Made by a program: the position numbers and the translations under genes. Below are positions 47,147-61,230 of a stretch of 64,000 nucleotides of DNA, in pieces. The stretch is from assembly GCA_027886175.1 (NCBI GenBank), contig JAJNNQ010000003.1, positions 27,383,501 through 27,447,500 on the forward strand. Direction: 5' to 3'. The DNA is from Phylloscopus collybita (lineage: Eukaryota > Chordata > Aves > Passeriformes > Phylloscopidae). The notes beneath the pieces were generated by a model. That model had not been told where the DNA came from. It made no database searches and saw only the letters and a program-made list of their open reading frames with translations. Each line of letters starts with the position of its first letter. The stretch's first letter is position 1.

Positions 47147-50100
47147 CTCTTCTTTTTTTCCCCAGGTGTTTTTGTTTTAAGCTTTTGTGATTTTTCATCA
47201 TTTGCTTTGACTAACTAGAATCTCAGGATTTGGAAGATTTTGTAAGATTCCCGATGCCTTGGTTCCTAGCCATTTCTAGTAACTAGGGGCCTGTTGAGAA
47301 CTGTGGTTAAGATGAGGCTTTTTTCCATCTGAAGTCAATTGCAATCTGATTGCTTTAATCTGTCACTTTTATCTGCTCACCACAATTATCCCCAGCCTGC
47401 CCTATCAGAAGTGCCTAAGCATGTGTTGCAGTATTTTGACAAAACACTTTGCTCTGAAGGCTTGCTGAACAGTTCTGCTGGGGACACATTCCTGCAAAGT
47501 CAACAGCCAAGTCCAATCCTACTTAGCACTTTATGTGTAACATTTCAGCTTCCCTTCAATGGGTATTTTCCCCATTTGGCAGCTCTTGCGTGTCAGAATC
47601 CCCAGTGACAGCTTAGCAAGGTGAGCAGGTATTGAAACGAGGTGCAGGCTGCTAAAGCACGTGCAGAATTATGGTTTTGCACTGGGTTTTGATTGCTGGG
47701 CTAAAGCTGCAATAAGGACTTGTTCATTAGGGTCTTGCTTGAGGAAAATGCCGTGTGATGTTTTCCCAGTGAGTTTTCTCTGAGTGTGAGATGGGCTGGC
47801 AAGCAGCCCGTGGTGCTGAGCAGAGCGCCAGGGCTGGCAGCCCGAGGAGGGCTTGGAGCAGTCAGCTTAGGGCTGCTCTCATTTGGCAACAGCTTCTTGC
47901 CTGCCTTCTTGGGAAAGCTCTGTGTGGCCTCACAGGCAGAAAGGAGATGGAGGTTTTGTCACCTTTGTGTTCAGACTGCTTACCCGAGATTATGAACAGC
48001 TTTGGAGTGGGGAGTTCAGCCTAGTTGCTCCCTGTTCCTCTGGAATACCTGTGCATGCTTGGAACCTTCTCAGGGCTGACTCTCAGCCTGTCTGCCTCCA
48101 GCTGCCTGCTCTTCAGGCCCTTCACTCTGTCAAGAGATCAGATTAATTTCTGCTCTTGTGACTAATGTGTTAGGGGAAGGAGTTCCAGTAATATTTAGAG
48201 AAGTGACTAAATCCCTCAATAGGATGTAATTCTTTTGAATGCTTGCCAAGAAGTCACCTTCTGCTTTGAAACTCAGGCTTGCTGTTGTGCTGTGCAATCT
48301 GCAGCCTCCTCCACCAGCCAAGGGCACATGTGCTTGTCTGCTGGTTTTTTACATTTTGTCTTTGCATGCCTTTTGCCACCAAAGGATTCTTGTGCTTGAA
48401 AGTATGGCAGGTCTGCTGAAAGGCAGGGAACTACTCAGAATTACTTTCTGCATTGTACATGAATGTATTTTCAAAGAGAAGCGTTAAAGAGCATATTAAA
48501 AAAATCCAGAAAACCAGATTTGAACTGATTTCCCAGTTGTACTATGAGATGAAAATGCTTTGCAGGGTCACCTCTCTCCTGCTTCTCGTCCCATGTCTCT
48601 GGGTTATGTGTCCCATCATTTCCATCCTTTCAAAGCAGTGATGTTGAGCACCTCTGTTCTCACAGCTGGTGTTGAGACTGACCCAGATGTGGGGTGCACG
48701 TCTGACCCAGAACTTTATTCATGCAGCCTATTTCACATCTTCATCGAGCTGCTTCAGCCATAGCAGTTAAAAATAATTCACCTAATCAATAAAAACACCC
48801 GACAGAACAGGGCAAATGCTAAATAAAAGTTTTGCCAGAAATACTGTTAAAATTGTGTGGTTTTGTGTCTATTTGTTTTGTGTCAGAACCTGTTTCAGTG
48901 TAGATCTGTTTAAATGACAGATAAATGAGTTGTGAAGTAGTTTGTAATCATGTTCTGGTCTTTGGAGAAATTTAATCAAAACCATTTTGTAGGCACTGTT
49001 TAAAGAACTCCAATATTTGTAACAAATTTCATGTGAATGTGAAAACAAGATTGGTGCTCCTTCTGTAAGGGAGCAGTGTTTCTCTGCAGGAACAGCTGCC
49101 CAGACAAATACAGACATGTAAATTAAGAATATCTTTTATCCCCATGCACAAATCAAAATTTAATAACTAAAAAAAGAACCTTGATATTAATTCAAGAGAC
49201 TGTGGTCTTACTGCTGTCGTTTGTGGACTGTTTGTTTTTCACACCTCCAATAAGGACTGAAAAATGGGTGTTCATTTCTGGGAACAGAAAAAAATGCCCT
49301 TGGGATTTGCATACCTGCAATGTTCTCTGTTGAAGTCTCAGCGTATCTATTAGCTGCTGTGGAAAATACACAAGTTTGTTGTGGGGTGACAGACCATTTG
49401 GAAAAAGAGGAATGAGAATGAGGTGCTTTCACCTACTAAAGGGGCCACAAGTCTTCTGTTCAGGCTGCAGAGGTCAGGAAATGATGGTGTTTGCTGTCAG
49501 TTGGAGCTCGCAGTGAGGGATCCCTGGGTTCCAGCTGCACATTGCAGGGATAACTGCGCTGTAGTTTCATTTGGGGCTTTTAATGACCACATTACTCACA
49601 TTTACATTTCTTTCTTAATTGGACGTTTGGAGGAAAATTTATTTGGTAGTTCCCCTATGCTACAGTTTTCATCTTCTGCAGCTTATTAAAGAGCAGAGGC
49701 TTGGTCAGAATGTGTTCAAGGTACCTTGCCTGCTTAAAAACTATCTGTACAAGGATAGTGAAGGGTCTAATTATCACTGCAATTACAAACTCATTCTCAA
49801 ATGCAAAATATACCTCCCATGTAATTACTGGGATCAAACTGGATTTTCAAATAATTTATCCTGTTGAACTGGAATGCCTTCTAAAATTAACCTGTTTCAA
49901 CACTATAGGGGGCAAGGTATTCCACTTTTATTGTTCTTTTGGCTTTTCTGTGCACTGGGAGTTTTTTGGTTTTTTTACATACTGTGAGAGTATTCTAACC
50001 CAGAAATCAGTGTTACACTGAGTTTGTGCATTTCCTGAAATAAGTATTTCATTATTTGTTTAAATGTACTCCTGAAGACTTTCCTGCAGGAAAACACTGA

Positions 50101-53100
50101 GAGAGACAGAAAGACAGAGTGATATGTTTTTTTTAGGATCCACTAAAAAGAAGTAGCTAGGTAGTAACAGCTCTGTGTTTTGACCATTGTTGGATGAGTG
50201 GTGGTTGGGCAAGGTGTACTGGTTTATTTTAGAATTAAAAATATGCACATGAAACTTAGCTTGGTTTTCCTATTGATTGTCTTGGTCTTCCCCTTTCCTT
50301 GGCTTCATATTCACTCTTTTTCCAAGTGCCTTGATGTTTTTGAGCCAAGGTCCTTATGTATCTGATTATTTACTGATTGCAGCAATAATTTCTGCTGTAG
50401 TGATGGTCTAGATCAGGGACTAATACAATTACCAGACAGAATAATAGGCTTCAGATTCCTGCAGGTACTTAAAACTTGTTTTGCAGTGTATTAATGTTCT
50501 GTTCATTCTCCCTCATTACCCTGTCTGGAGCCTGTCCTTGGCTTGCTTGCCATTTTCTTTGGGCACCTCAGAGGTGTCTCTTCCACAGAGAGAGGACTCT
50601 GCATTGAGGATAATATTTCTCTCTCTGTTCCTTGCCTCCTTTAAGCAGTAAGTCTGTGGAAGGAGAAGAGCAAACATGCCTGATAACATTCTGGCCATCT
50701 CAGGTCAGCCAGTTCCTCCTCCACTTTGGGAGGTCTGGGAATAAATCACAGCTTCCTAAATTCTCTTTGAAATTAATCAGGGATGGGTGGATACCAGTGG
50801 CCGACCTCCAGATCCAAGATGATGGGGAGGAAATTTATGTTCATAGAACCTTGATATTGGTAATAATTTTTGGCTTAGTCTGATTCTTTTTTTAATGCAA
50901 AGAAAAATTCTGGGGGTCTGAAATGAAATGCTTTCTGAGCTGATGGAAAACAATTTAAAAACTCCTCCTGGTGTAATGGCCTTGGCAGGTTGTAGATGCA
51001 CCATTTAAACAGAGAATCTCTTTTAGTGACTTCGGCTTAGACTTCATTGGTGTCAGAGCCTCTAAAGCCTCAGAGGAGCTGACCTGGCTTCCAGGGCCAG
51101 GGATTTTTGGAAGCTGTGGCTTTACTGTGCTGTGACTCTTCTGTCCAGGCTGATTGTCCAGAGAAAGAGGAGTTTGCTCCTGGTTGCAAGGACTTTGTCC
51201 AGCAGCAGCTCCCCATGGGGAGGGGAACTGGGAGCCTGTACAGGGACAGGCCTTGGCCTCACTCAGGAGCAAAACTAGGGAGCTGGAGATAAATTTTGAT
51301 GCACTGCATTTCCTAAAACAGATATTTCATTATTTCTTTAAAAGGGAGAATTATGAAAATGTACCGTGAAAGCCCTAGTAGTAGGAAAAGTGTTTGAAGT
51401 ACTTAGCAAATCCAGAATTACATGCTGAGTATATATGGGGTTGGGGTTCTTTTTATTTCTTTCTGTAAATTGTAATGATGTTTTTCCCTTGGAGATTAGA
51501 CCTCTGCTCATTTTGAGTTTAAGTTCTGTCGCTAAGAATGTGCTAAGTCATTACAAAAAACATTCAAGTTATTGTAATCTGTGCTCTGCCTTTTGAAATC
51601 TGCAAATAGCAATCTTTTCAACAATGCATATTCGTAGATTGGTTTGTCTGAGAAAATTCTACATCAAAATGAAAGGGGTTTTTTCAGCCATAAAAGCCAA
51701 TTTACTGCAAATTCAAATTAAAAGCGTTATTCCAGTGGGGAAGTTAGTGGTGGGAAGGGTCATCATCCTGTAGTGTAATCTACGAAGTATTTATGGAAGT
51801 TACTGTAATACCAAGGTACTACTTGCTGTTAAAGACATTATGAACCTGAAAATCCCTTCTGGTGTTGTTGAGTCAAAACCAGTTTAGGTCTTCAAACCAA
51901 AGAGAGGGTTTGGCTCTTGGCTATACTAAGAAAGAGAACATCATCTGTGTTTGGGGTGAGTTCCTGCTTGGTGGAGAGGAGGAGGGAGGCAGTTCAGTGA
52001 AGTCACTAATTCCCATTTTCTTTTGCTCCCAAGACTACCGGGAGCAAGGACTTCACTTGTGCTGAGGAAAAAGGGAAAGAAAAAATAAGTGATAAAGATC
52101 CTGTACTTGTGGGCTACTGGGGGAGAAAATCTTTTCTTCCTGCCCCTGTCTTTAAAAAGAAAGTGCAGGGTTGCAGAAAAGCAGGCTGTCTTCCCAGACT
52201 TTTTTTATCCCTTTTTTCTTTTAAAGCTTTGTGGAGACTGCACCAGTGTTGAGAACTGGTTGAGAAGCTCCTATTCTTTCCATGCCTTTTGTCACTGCTG
52301 TGGTAACTGTGTCACTATTCTCTAGCAGGCAGCCCCCCCAGGAACTGCTCCCTGGGGAAATTCTGCCTTTTCCAGCAGGCAGTGCCTGCGTGGGATGGGT
52401 CACTCAGCCTGGCCACCCAGACATGAAGGTGTTTCAGGTGTGAAGCCCGGGTTTGGAGTGGAACCTTCTTCGTGGCTGTGTTTGTCTGTGCATGGCACAG
52501 GTGCAGCAGGTAGAGCTAAAACAGGTAATTTGAATTTTGCAATCAGCATGGCCAGGTCCCTGTCCAGGCTGTGTGCCCTCCCTGCCTCCTGCCCACCCCT
52601 GCTGGCTCGGGGGGCACAGTGGGGAAAAAGGGAAAAAAGCCTTGAGGATGTGCAAGGACTGCTCAGCAGCAGCCAGAACTCTGCTGTGTTTTCATGCTGG
52701 TTTAGTCACAAATCAAGCACAGCACCAGGCTCACCAGCAAGGAGCACAATTAACTCCATCCCTGCCAGACTCAGTGGGATAATTACCTGTGATACCTGTC
52801 TCTTACGGTAATAGTATCATCAAGCCTGAAAATTATACATCTGTTATTTCAGGGTGTGCCAAAGCTCTTCAGAACTGAGTTTGTCTTTTGGAACATCAAA
52901 AATGTAGGTGATGGTCAGATACCATAAATAAAAGCATAAAGGGGATATAATGCAGCATTTAACTGACTGCTGGGCACTTAAGTGTTCAGCTTATGCATGA
53001 TCCAGCAATGGGTATTTTTGAACAACAAAACACCATCATTTTAATCCACTTTACACTTCTTCATCTATTAGCCAATACTTCTGGTGAGTTACATTTCTTG

Positions 53101-56100
53101 TTTTCTTAGAGAAGTCTTTTAGACCTTGTATTTTCTAAAGTTCCAAAAAACAGCACACAGAGTACTAGACATGGATTAAACCAAGCTCTGCTTCTTTCAC
53201 CCTGAATCTTACCTTCCTCTTTATACTGCCAAAATAAATTCTTGGCCTTCAGGAAGCTAAAGGTGAGGTGGCAGACCTTTCTCTCCCTCCATAGAATCAC
53301 TAGTGGTGTTTTCAATGAGATTGCTTACAGAGGAGTACTATATAAACAAGATGAAGCAGTAACCTAAAGTGATGGGAGATAATCATGTGATTTCTCCCTT
53401 GTGCCTTCATATGATGTGATTTCTCACAGCCAGGAGTGGGGAAAAACCTGCTGATTTCTGTGGCAGGTCAGTGTGGCCCAAACCCAGGGCTGGGGTCTCT
53501 TGGGGATGAAGGTGGAGATAACCATGGAAATGCTCCTCTGTTCCCTGGATATCAAGAATCCTCTCTGATTTCATGCTGGCTGAAGAGCCTGTGCTACCTC
53601 AGACTTCTGTTCTCCAGCATCTGCCTGGTGCTCAGCAGCCACAAAGATAAAGCAGCAAATATTGCCACCTGCTGTGTGTGTATTTATCATCTGGACTGCA
53701 AAAGCCCCTCAGATAAGTTTTAGTCTGCAAAGGCAAATACACTGCATTTGTTACAAAGCTGAAGTGAATTTTAGTAAGTAGAAATCTGGATTTTGTTCTA
53801 AAATGGAAGTTCAGAGGTGGATAAATGGACCCTGTGAATTATAGCACATTTCTCGTTGGGGGAGCACTTGACAGAGTTGACAAGCAAATAAGACTTGCTC
53901 TCTCGAATCTTGGCTTTTGCCAAGTAAATATCACTGCAGTAATGATGAAAAAAACCACTAACAAACTATCCAATGAATGCCTGATATTTGAATTTTCAGG
54001 AAGTTTGAGTCAGTGCTGCAGATGTTACCTGGCTGTTTCCAGCTCTGAGTGGTTCCAGGACCAATTTAAACCAAAGGGGAAATGATCTATGTTAGATATC
54101 ACCCTTTGCACTTGAAGAATTGTGTAATTGGTAATTTTCCTCATTTTCAAGAGCTGGTGAAATGATGTGACAAATCCTGATCATCAACACTTAAAGCCTT
54201 TAGTTGAAGCTGCATGTGCTTGATTTTAGGTTGGTTTGTTTGTTTTCTTTTTAGTCTGCATCTCCATGTTCTGCCTAAATGAAATGTTTGAAGATGGTGT
54301 TCTGTGTGGTATTTTCATAGCCAGGCCAAGCAGAGTCTTTGGGATTTAGGAGTCATGAATGATTATTTTGACTTGCTGTTGTTTCTTGTGGATGTCTGAA
54401 CAGGAATGACATGGACCTTCTGTACGAAATTACATGACGGAAAACATCAATATGAATTTTCTTAAATTTCTCTTAAATTTTCTAAATTTCAAACCACTTG
54501 GGTCAAAAGAGACTCTTCTGGCCCCTGTTGCCCAAATACCAAACTTACATAAATTAATGTATCCAAACCTAATGAGATTCTGATGGTCTGGGAACATTTG
54601 CAGAACAAATTCCAAGCAGACTTTGTTTCACCTTTCTCCTGAATCATTCTGCTGCACTTGTCTTGACACAGAAGAGGCTATTTGGAGAGCATATGGCCTG
54701 GAAAGGTATTTCTAAGCAGGGTAACAGGAATTGTTCTCATAATGGCTGCAAATAATTCAGATAAATATGTCATGGATGGTTGTTCCTGACAGGAGGGAGT
54801 ATATAATGTATAGAAATGATAACTTGTGGAAGACTGACTTTGAAGAACCTCATTCTTGGCAATAAATGAGCTCCAAATGTATGAAATCCTAGTACAACTG
54901 CATAATGAAGGTGATTCACTTATATTCCAAGGTTTCTTCAAACTGGAAATTGCATCAGGGGAGATTTTAGCGATTTATTATCATACCAGTCTACATCTAA
55001 ACAGTAGTTGAAGGAGGATTTAATTATTTTTACAGTTTGGAGGTTTTTTCCTCTATTACACAGAATTTTAGAAATAATTCTTTGTGGAAAAAAGAAAATA
55101 ATCTTTCTAAAGTAACCCTCTATTAACATCTGTCTGAAAACATTAATCTGGTTCTGGTGGTGACAAGACAGAAGGAAATGGATTATTGCCTTTTTAAATC
55201 TAAAATGATTCATGTGAAGAATTTAAGTGATTTTATTTCATATGTTTGAATGGAATGATGACTTCACAAAAGAATTTTAGGTGCTGTTTGCAGTTGCTGT
55301 TTTACTGAGAAATAGTCACAAATTTATTTTTGCAATTTATTTTTGGATTTATTGCAAACTGAGATGTAATGAAGGAGCTGCTGGCTTTACATATAGTTAC
55401 TGTAAGTTTTACTGTGGTGGAATTGTGATGCAGATCCTGGAATATTTTATATGGAGAGGAGGTTAAAAAGGGTTTTGAATATTTGTGGTTGAATATAAAA
55501 CTTCAGCTGTGATCAGTCAATCTGTAACCTGGTTATAATGTATATATACATTTTTAGTTTTGTTTAAGCTGAGCTAGATTGTTTTGAAAAGCAAAAAGGG
55601 ACAATATTCATCTCAGAACTAAAAATCTCAAGGATTCTGATTGGTTTGCCATCTGTTCCTTTGAATTGGCATCTAACCTTAGTGTTTGCTGACACGTTAA
55701 TAGATATAAAATGAAATTAGAATTTGATTCCGACCTTCCTCAGTTCCAACCAGTCCTGACCCAGTTATAACCTCGTCCTTCCCCTCCCAAGCAGCAAAAG
55801 GCTCCGGGTGAAATTGTAAATTCAGAATGTGGAGCAGCACAACCTGACCTCATCCTCATGACTCAGGTTTGGTGAGCTCACACAGGGGCTGGAGGAGCAC
55901 AAAGCTCTGCTGTGGAGGGACGTGGTGGGGCCAGGTGGGTACTGGAGCTTTGCCATGGAGGATGTGTTCTCCATCTCACCCTCAAGGACAGAAGGGGTTT
56001 GTTGGAGCAGAGAGAACAACCCAGATTTCTCATGGATCTCATAAGAGCTGCCTGTGAAGTCCAGATGGGAGGAAGAACTTGGGAAACTGAGAAGAGAAAG

Positions 56101-56942
56101 AAGGAAATGAAAACCAGTGCAGTTCTCTTGTTATTTGCTTGGAATTTTTTTTTGCTTCAGTGTTCTTCAGAAAAAGGTGCAATTTCTGCATCTCAGACTG
56201 TTACATCATCTGTAAATAACTGCTTCATAGATTTAAAAAAAAATAAAAAATTAATGCAACTGGATTAGCAGGTGCCATAAAATTAAGTTGTGGGATGTGG
56301 TAGGAATAAGGTAGTATTGCTCCCTGATACAGGCTTACCTTAATCACAGTGGGGTTTTTTTTAGTTTTTAAGATTCTGTTTTCAAGCTTCTGGAATCAAT
56401 AACATCAAAATAAAAGACTATGCCTGGATTTTGTAGAGCTTTAAAATCTGTTTTAGGGTTTAAAATCCCAGCTATTGACTGCATACTTCACTCCTGTGGA
56501 TAACTTTCCCCCATACATCCATTCCTGGGAGGAAATGTTCTACCTGATGGCATTGAGAGATGAGGAGGTGCCAGAGCCTCCTAGAGAGAGCCTCAGTCTT
56601 GTCCTTCCACAGCCACAACGGGATGTTTTCCTTCTTGGAGGACGATCAGGTGTAGGAAGGGTGTGGACAGAATCGTACCTGTGCCTGCTTTCCAGCCATC
56701 TCAGCCCACTGGCTCAGGGAATGGAAACTGCTGCTGGAAATAAAGTGTCTTTTGGGAGCACTTTTATACCTTTCATGAGTTTCCAATGAGTGGCTGTAGG
56801 CCAAATACCCAAATGGAATACCTAAAAATGTATTTGTCGGGTCTAAATCAAATATAAAATTGGAAAGGAAAGCCAAAGGGGGGATGCACATGGAGATCCC
56901 GTGAGATTCCCTCTCTCCCTACAGGAGAGATGAGGGAAAAGA
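47147..56942. other. Long non-coding stretch, nothing firm recognised
   Basis: No exon, RNA gene or repeat family is supported in 9.8 kb. GC rises modestly near 47790-48120, 52330-52780 and 53430-53720 and gives overlapping short frames on both strands, the longest being 138 codons at 52395-52811 on the plus strand. The rest is AT-rich. A 118-codon plus-strand frame at 55912-56268 overlaps a 62-codon frame and ends in an A-rich stretch; I do not call it. Confidence 0.45.
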
Positions 56943-57095
56943 GAGGCTGTGGAATCTCCATCCTTGCAGATACTGAAAACAGGCTGTGTAAGGCCCTGAG
57001 CAAGTGCATTTAGCTTCAGATTTGGCCCTGATTTGAGGAGGTGGCTGCAGCAGATGGCCTTGAAGGGTTCTTTGACTTAATTTATTCTATGACTC
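56943..57095 (+). mobile_element. CR1 LINE 3' end
   Basis: The blocks follow the avian CR1 3' order: GAGGCTGTGGAATCTCCATC, CCTTGCAGATACTGAAAAC, GGCCCTGAGCAA, GCCCTGATTTGAGGAGGTGG, then GGTTCTTTGACTTAATTTATTCTATGA-type terminal sequence with the TTCTATGA repeat unit. It is 5'-truncated to about 150 bp and clearly diverged. Confidence 0.8.
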
Positions 57096-60000
57096 CATTT
57101 TCCTGTGTATAAAAATACTACCAGTAGCAAGTGCATTTTATTTTCAAAACTGACATTTTTAAATGGATGCGAAACATTGCATTAATTGTACTTTGCCGTT
57201 TACGCTGAAAACTGACAAGATCAGATTTGTAACAGTGGTTAGTGAAACCACGATAGCAGTTTCATTGGCTGAGCTGGTTTGATGGTTTTGAAAGAGAAGA
57301 TGTTTTTGGGAATTGCCATCACTGTATTTGTTCTGGGCTGATTAAGAGTGGGAAAACAGAAAAGATGTATGGGCTAGTAGTCTTTTTGGGGTAAACAGTT
57401 ATTTTGATATTGAAGTGACAAAAGGAGGCTAAATAATGATATTCCTCACGTATTTCCTAACAGAATAAATAAAAATGGCTGAAACTCCCTAAAATGTTGG
57501 GATGGTGTGAAAGGCTTGATCGTCAGCATATTGTAATTGCAGCACTGCAGTTTGCTGAGGCATTTTCTAGAAAGAGCAGTTGCAGTAAAACATAATCAGC
57601 CCTTCGTGTGGTAATCGTGCAGGGTGTTCAGAGCTGCTGGAAGTTCTGCAGGGCACATTTGGCATGCTGCAAAGAGTGTAATTTAACAACAAGAAAATGC
57701 TTGCAAATCATGAGAAGTAGCAGCAACTGTGTGGTGCTGAGTCCTGGGGAATAGCTGTTTTTTCCTGGTTAAAACTTGAGATTGAAATCCAGGCTCTGTT
57801 TTTCTGTGGAGAGGCACTGCACAGAGCAGTGTAATAAAGCTTCTGTTGAGAAACACAAGTGTGGCATAAACCTTGTCCCTTTCAGGAGGCCTTGTGGAGA
57901 CTTAACTTTCCAGTTTGTGCCTTTGTGTCTGCAGCTGAACATGGAATGCTTCTGAGGGAATGCTCTGTTACCTGGAATTCAGCCAGGGACACCCTTCCTG
58001 AGCAGGAGGGGATGGGGCCAGGGCAGTATTGAGCCAACTGAGAAGGGCAGGAAGAAAGGTAGGAGCACTGTCCATCTTATTTCAGGGATATAGGTGAAGG
58101 GGGAGATCCACTTAGGGACTCCGGGAAACTGCAGGTGGCTTTTGCATTGGAGATGGATTTGCTGGAATCCCATGCCTCAGGAACTTCGTGTGGCCGTGAT
58201 GTCTGAGCACAATCCGAAGGCTCCTTGGTGTTAAATCACTCTGGGACTCGTGTTCTTAGACCAAGAGCTATAAAATCTCTGTGGGCAGAGGCTGTTGAGC
58301 TAGACATCATTAAAATAAGAATATAGTTACTGGAGCTTGTTCCTGTAAACGCTTGCTGTAAAGTGTCCTGCTCCCTGCTCAGTGCACTGGGGAAAACACG
58401 CACAAATCTTTGTCAAAGCCTGGATCACAGCAAGCGCAGGTGCCTAAAATTAAACACCTAAATAAGCCATCTGGATTTGAGAACTCCCAGAGCTCCTATT
58501 AAAGAAATTAATGCCAAAGGAGAGCAAGTTCCACTAATGCTTGGGAGGGGTGAAGTCACTTGAATTGCTGTTGTCAATAATTTTGATTCTAGTCGTAAAG
58601 CTCAGGCTGATACTCTGCTGACCAGTAAATATTGTCTATTGATTCTGTCACCTGAATTAATGTCTCTGAACTGGGTCCTGCTTCTCCTTAATGCTTGCTT
58701 TGTTAGTATCAGATGCAAGAGGCAGAAGCAATGCAAAATTATAATTTGTTGTTTTTAAACATCAGTTTGGGCTGCATAAAACTTGAGCAAATGTATCATC
58801 CGTGTGAATACTTAATTGTGGTGGTTAATACAGGGCCATTGCGTTTGTGTTGGGAAGAGATGGAATATTGCATGGCTTGGGGTTGTGCCTGATTAGCACT
58901 TACTGCACCGTGCTGTTCTGATGATTGGAATATTTTAGTAGCCTTTTATTCTTTTTCACCCGAAGAAAACCAGGCACAAGTAAAATTGCTTTGTTAAAAG
59001 TAAGGATGAGGTGAGTTTTACTTCTTAAGAAATAGTGTTGTCATAAAAGCATGTCCCCCAAAGGCAAGGTTTTCCATTAAGAGTGGAAGACTTAGTGAAT
59101 GTACATTAGAATGGGGGATCTTCTGGTAATAGGCAGTCCCAGGAGCACTTGCTCTCACAGGCTTTTTACAGGGCAAATCCTTGAGGAGCATTTGTATTTT
59201 TATACCATACAAACTCTAGTCTGTCTCTTACATGTGTTGTATAATTATTTTTTTGTTCTTTTTGACCTTCTTCCCTTAACTTCTTGGCAATTTATTAAAC
59301 TCCTGATAAACCTTTTTATACCTACCACTTTTTCCCTTCAAGTAATAGCAAACTGCTATTTCTGACAAAGTTCAAGTTCTGAATTTTGTGTTAAGTTGAA
59401 GCAAGTCTTTTTCCCATCGTTAAATTTTAACCTTTCACATTTTTGTGTATTTGGCTACTAACAGCTTTACTTTTAATGAGAAAACTCACAGCAGATTTCT
59501 TGCCAGCTGTCACACTGAAATGCTGGGCATTAAAAGTTATCAGAGAGGGGAGCTGCAAAATGACATCAATTGCTAAATAAAAGGTTTGTCAGGAAATGTG
59601 TAAAATTTACGTGTTTGTAGTTTCAAAGGCAATTAATTACAACTGGGCTGTTTTTTCTAACCTATCTTTCAATATTTTTAAATGCCTCACAGTCATATTA
59701 AAAATACAATATTTCTTTGATTTTGCTGGGCTTTGTTTCCAGTTCTCTTTTCCTTCCCGTTACACAACTGCCTTGCTTTGCATTATTGACTGATACATAT
59801 TTTAGGATGTATTTATGATGGTTAAACATAGAGAAATGCTGAGTTTCAAGATTTGTACTTTAAGCTCCTCATTTTAGGTATCCTCTCAGTTCTTTGAAAT
59901 GCAATTTCCAGAGGGGATAGTTAGCAAAAAATTCAGTTAAGCACAGTATTTAGGAACTTTCCAGGAGATGAATTGTTTTTCTTCTTTCTGAGGGTGTTGG

Positions 60001-60179
60001 CAGTGCTTGCCTGTTTTTCTCTTGGGAGTCCTATTGCTAGGATGGGGTGGAATATAATGCTTAACTGATGCAACCTCTGATGTATTTTATCAAGAAAAGG
60101 CATGTATTTGCTGCTTAGTAGATTAACCCTCTGTAATGTAGCACATCATATGTATAAAATTGTGGGTGCAGTTTGCTCT
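57096..60179. other. AT-rich non-coding sequence
   Basis: No gene or repeat is recognised. An AATAAA near 57834 has no supporting LTR or gene structure. The interval 58590-59000 is repeat-free and orderly, another candidate conserved element on appearance only. Confidence 0.45.
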
Positions 60180-61230
60180 CCCATGTGAGGGAGGGAGGGA
60201 GGTCCCAAGCTGTGGATGTGCGGTGAGGGCACAGCGTTTGTGTCTCAGGGCTTGGAGCAGGCCTTGCCCTCCTCGACTGCTGTAGAAAGATTCATTTATT
60301 TGTGGAGGGCCTTGAGCCCCTGTCGTGTGGCTTGGAAGCATTTCCTTCCTATGCTCCCATTTGTGTGGGGAGCTGAATCCCCTTTCTGGCATTCCCGTGC
60401 AGAGGAGGAGCATTCTTGTTCCAGAGCATGGATCTGAGCTCCCATTTGTGTGGGGAGCTGAATCCCTTTTCTGGCATTCCCGTGCAGAGAAGGAGCATTC
60501 TTGTTCCAGAGCACGGATCTGAACTCCCATTTGTGTGGGAGCTGAATCCCCTTTCTGGCATTCCCGTGCAGAGAAGGAACATTCTCGTTCCAGAGCATGG
60601 ATCTGAGCTCCCATTTGTGTGGGAGCTGAATCCCCTTTCTGGCATTCCCGTGCAGAGGAGGAACATTCTTGTTCCAGAGCATGGATCCGAGCTCCCATTT
60701 GTGTGGGAAGCTGAATCCCCTTCCTGGCATTCCCGTGCAGAGGAGGAGCATTCTTGTTCCAGAGCATGGATCCGAGCTCCCATTTGTGTGGGAAGCTGAA
60801 TCCCCTTCCTGGCATTCCCGTGCAGAGGAGGAGCATTCTTGTTCCAGAGCATGGATCCGAGCTCCCATTTGTGTGGGAAGCTGAATCCCCTTCCTGGCAT
60901 TCCCGTGCAGAGGAGGAGCATTCTCGTTCCAGAGCACGGCTCCGAGGTTTCGGGGCCTTGCGGAAGAGCCGGAGCCTTGGGCCAGTGTCCATGTTCTGCA
61001 CAGGTCACCGTGCTGGACTTGGAGCTGGGGCAGAGCCTTCCCATGGCCTGTTCAGGTATAAATCAGAGAAATAAACCAATCCAGGTTCCTGCAGACCCCC
61101 TGTGTCCCCTCCCTGCTCCAGACCCTCCCAGTGCAGGGAGAAGAAGGTTTTTCCCTCGCACACTCAAAGCCACCTGGAGGCCGGGCTGGCGCTGCCCGGT
61201 GGGGCTGCCTCAGGTGCCTCACGCCTCTTC
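60180..61230. other. Local CpG-rich stretch enclosing minisatellite C
   Basis: CpG dinucleotides, rare elsewhere in the window, cluster at 60215-60335 and again at 60925-61230 on both sides of the minisatellite. On the minus strand an AATAAA (60295-60300) follows the array. On the plus strand TATAAAT (61057-61063) and AATAAA (61070-61075) lie ten bases apart after it. By analogy with 21484-22805 this could be another minisatellite-bearing LTR, but I searched the edges for a target duplication and found none. A young GC-rich insertion or a small CpG island are alternatives. Confidence 0.35.
60353..60947. repeat. Minisatellite C, 84/85-bp unit, seven copies
   Basis: Units begin GCTCCCATTTGTGTGGG (ACTCCC in the third) at 60353, 60438, 60523, 60607, 60691, 60776 and 60861. 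Each continues through GCTGAATCCC, TCTGGCATTCCCGTGCAGAG and GTTCCAGAGCATGGATC-type words. Most differences are single bases such as TTTCTGG against TTCCTGG and GGATCTGA against GGATCCGA. The 84-bp units lack one G. The last three copies are nearly identical, suggesting the newest growth at the right end. Frames of 127-292 codons on both strands come from the array. Confidence 0.95.

Noticed and set aside
57780..57860. Possible LTR around an AATAAA at about 57834
   Set aside because: No TATA box at the expected distance and no TG...CA ends with flanking direct repeats were found.
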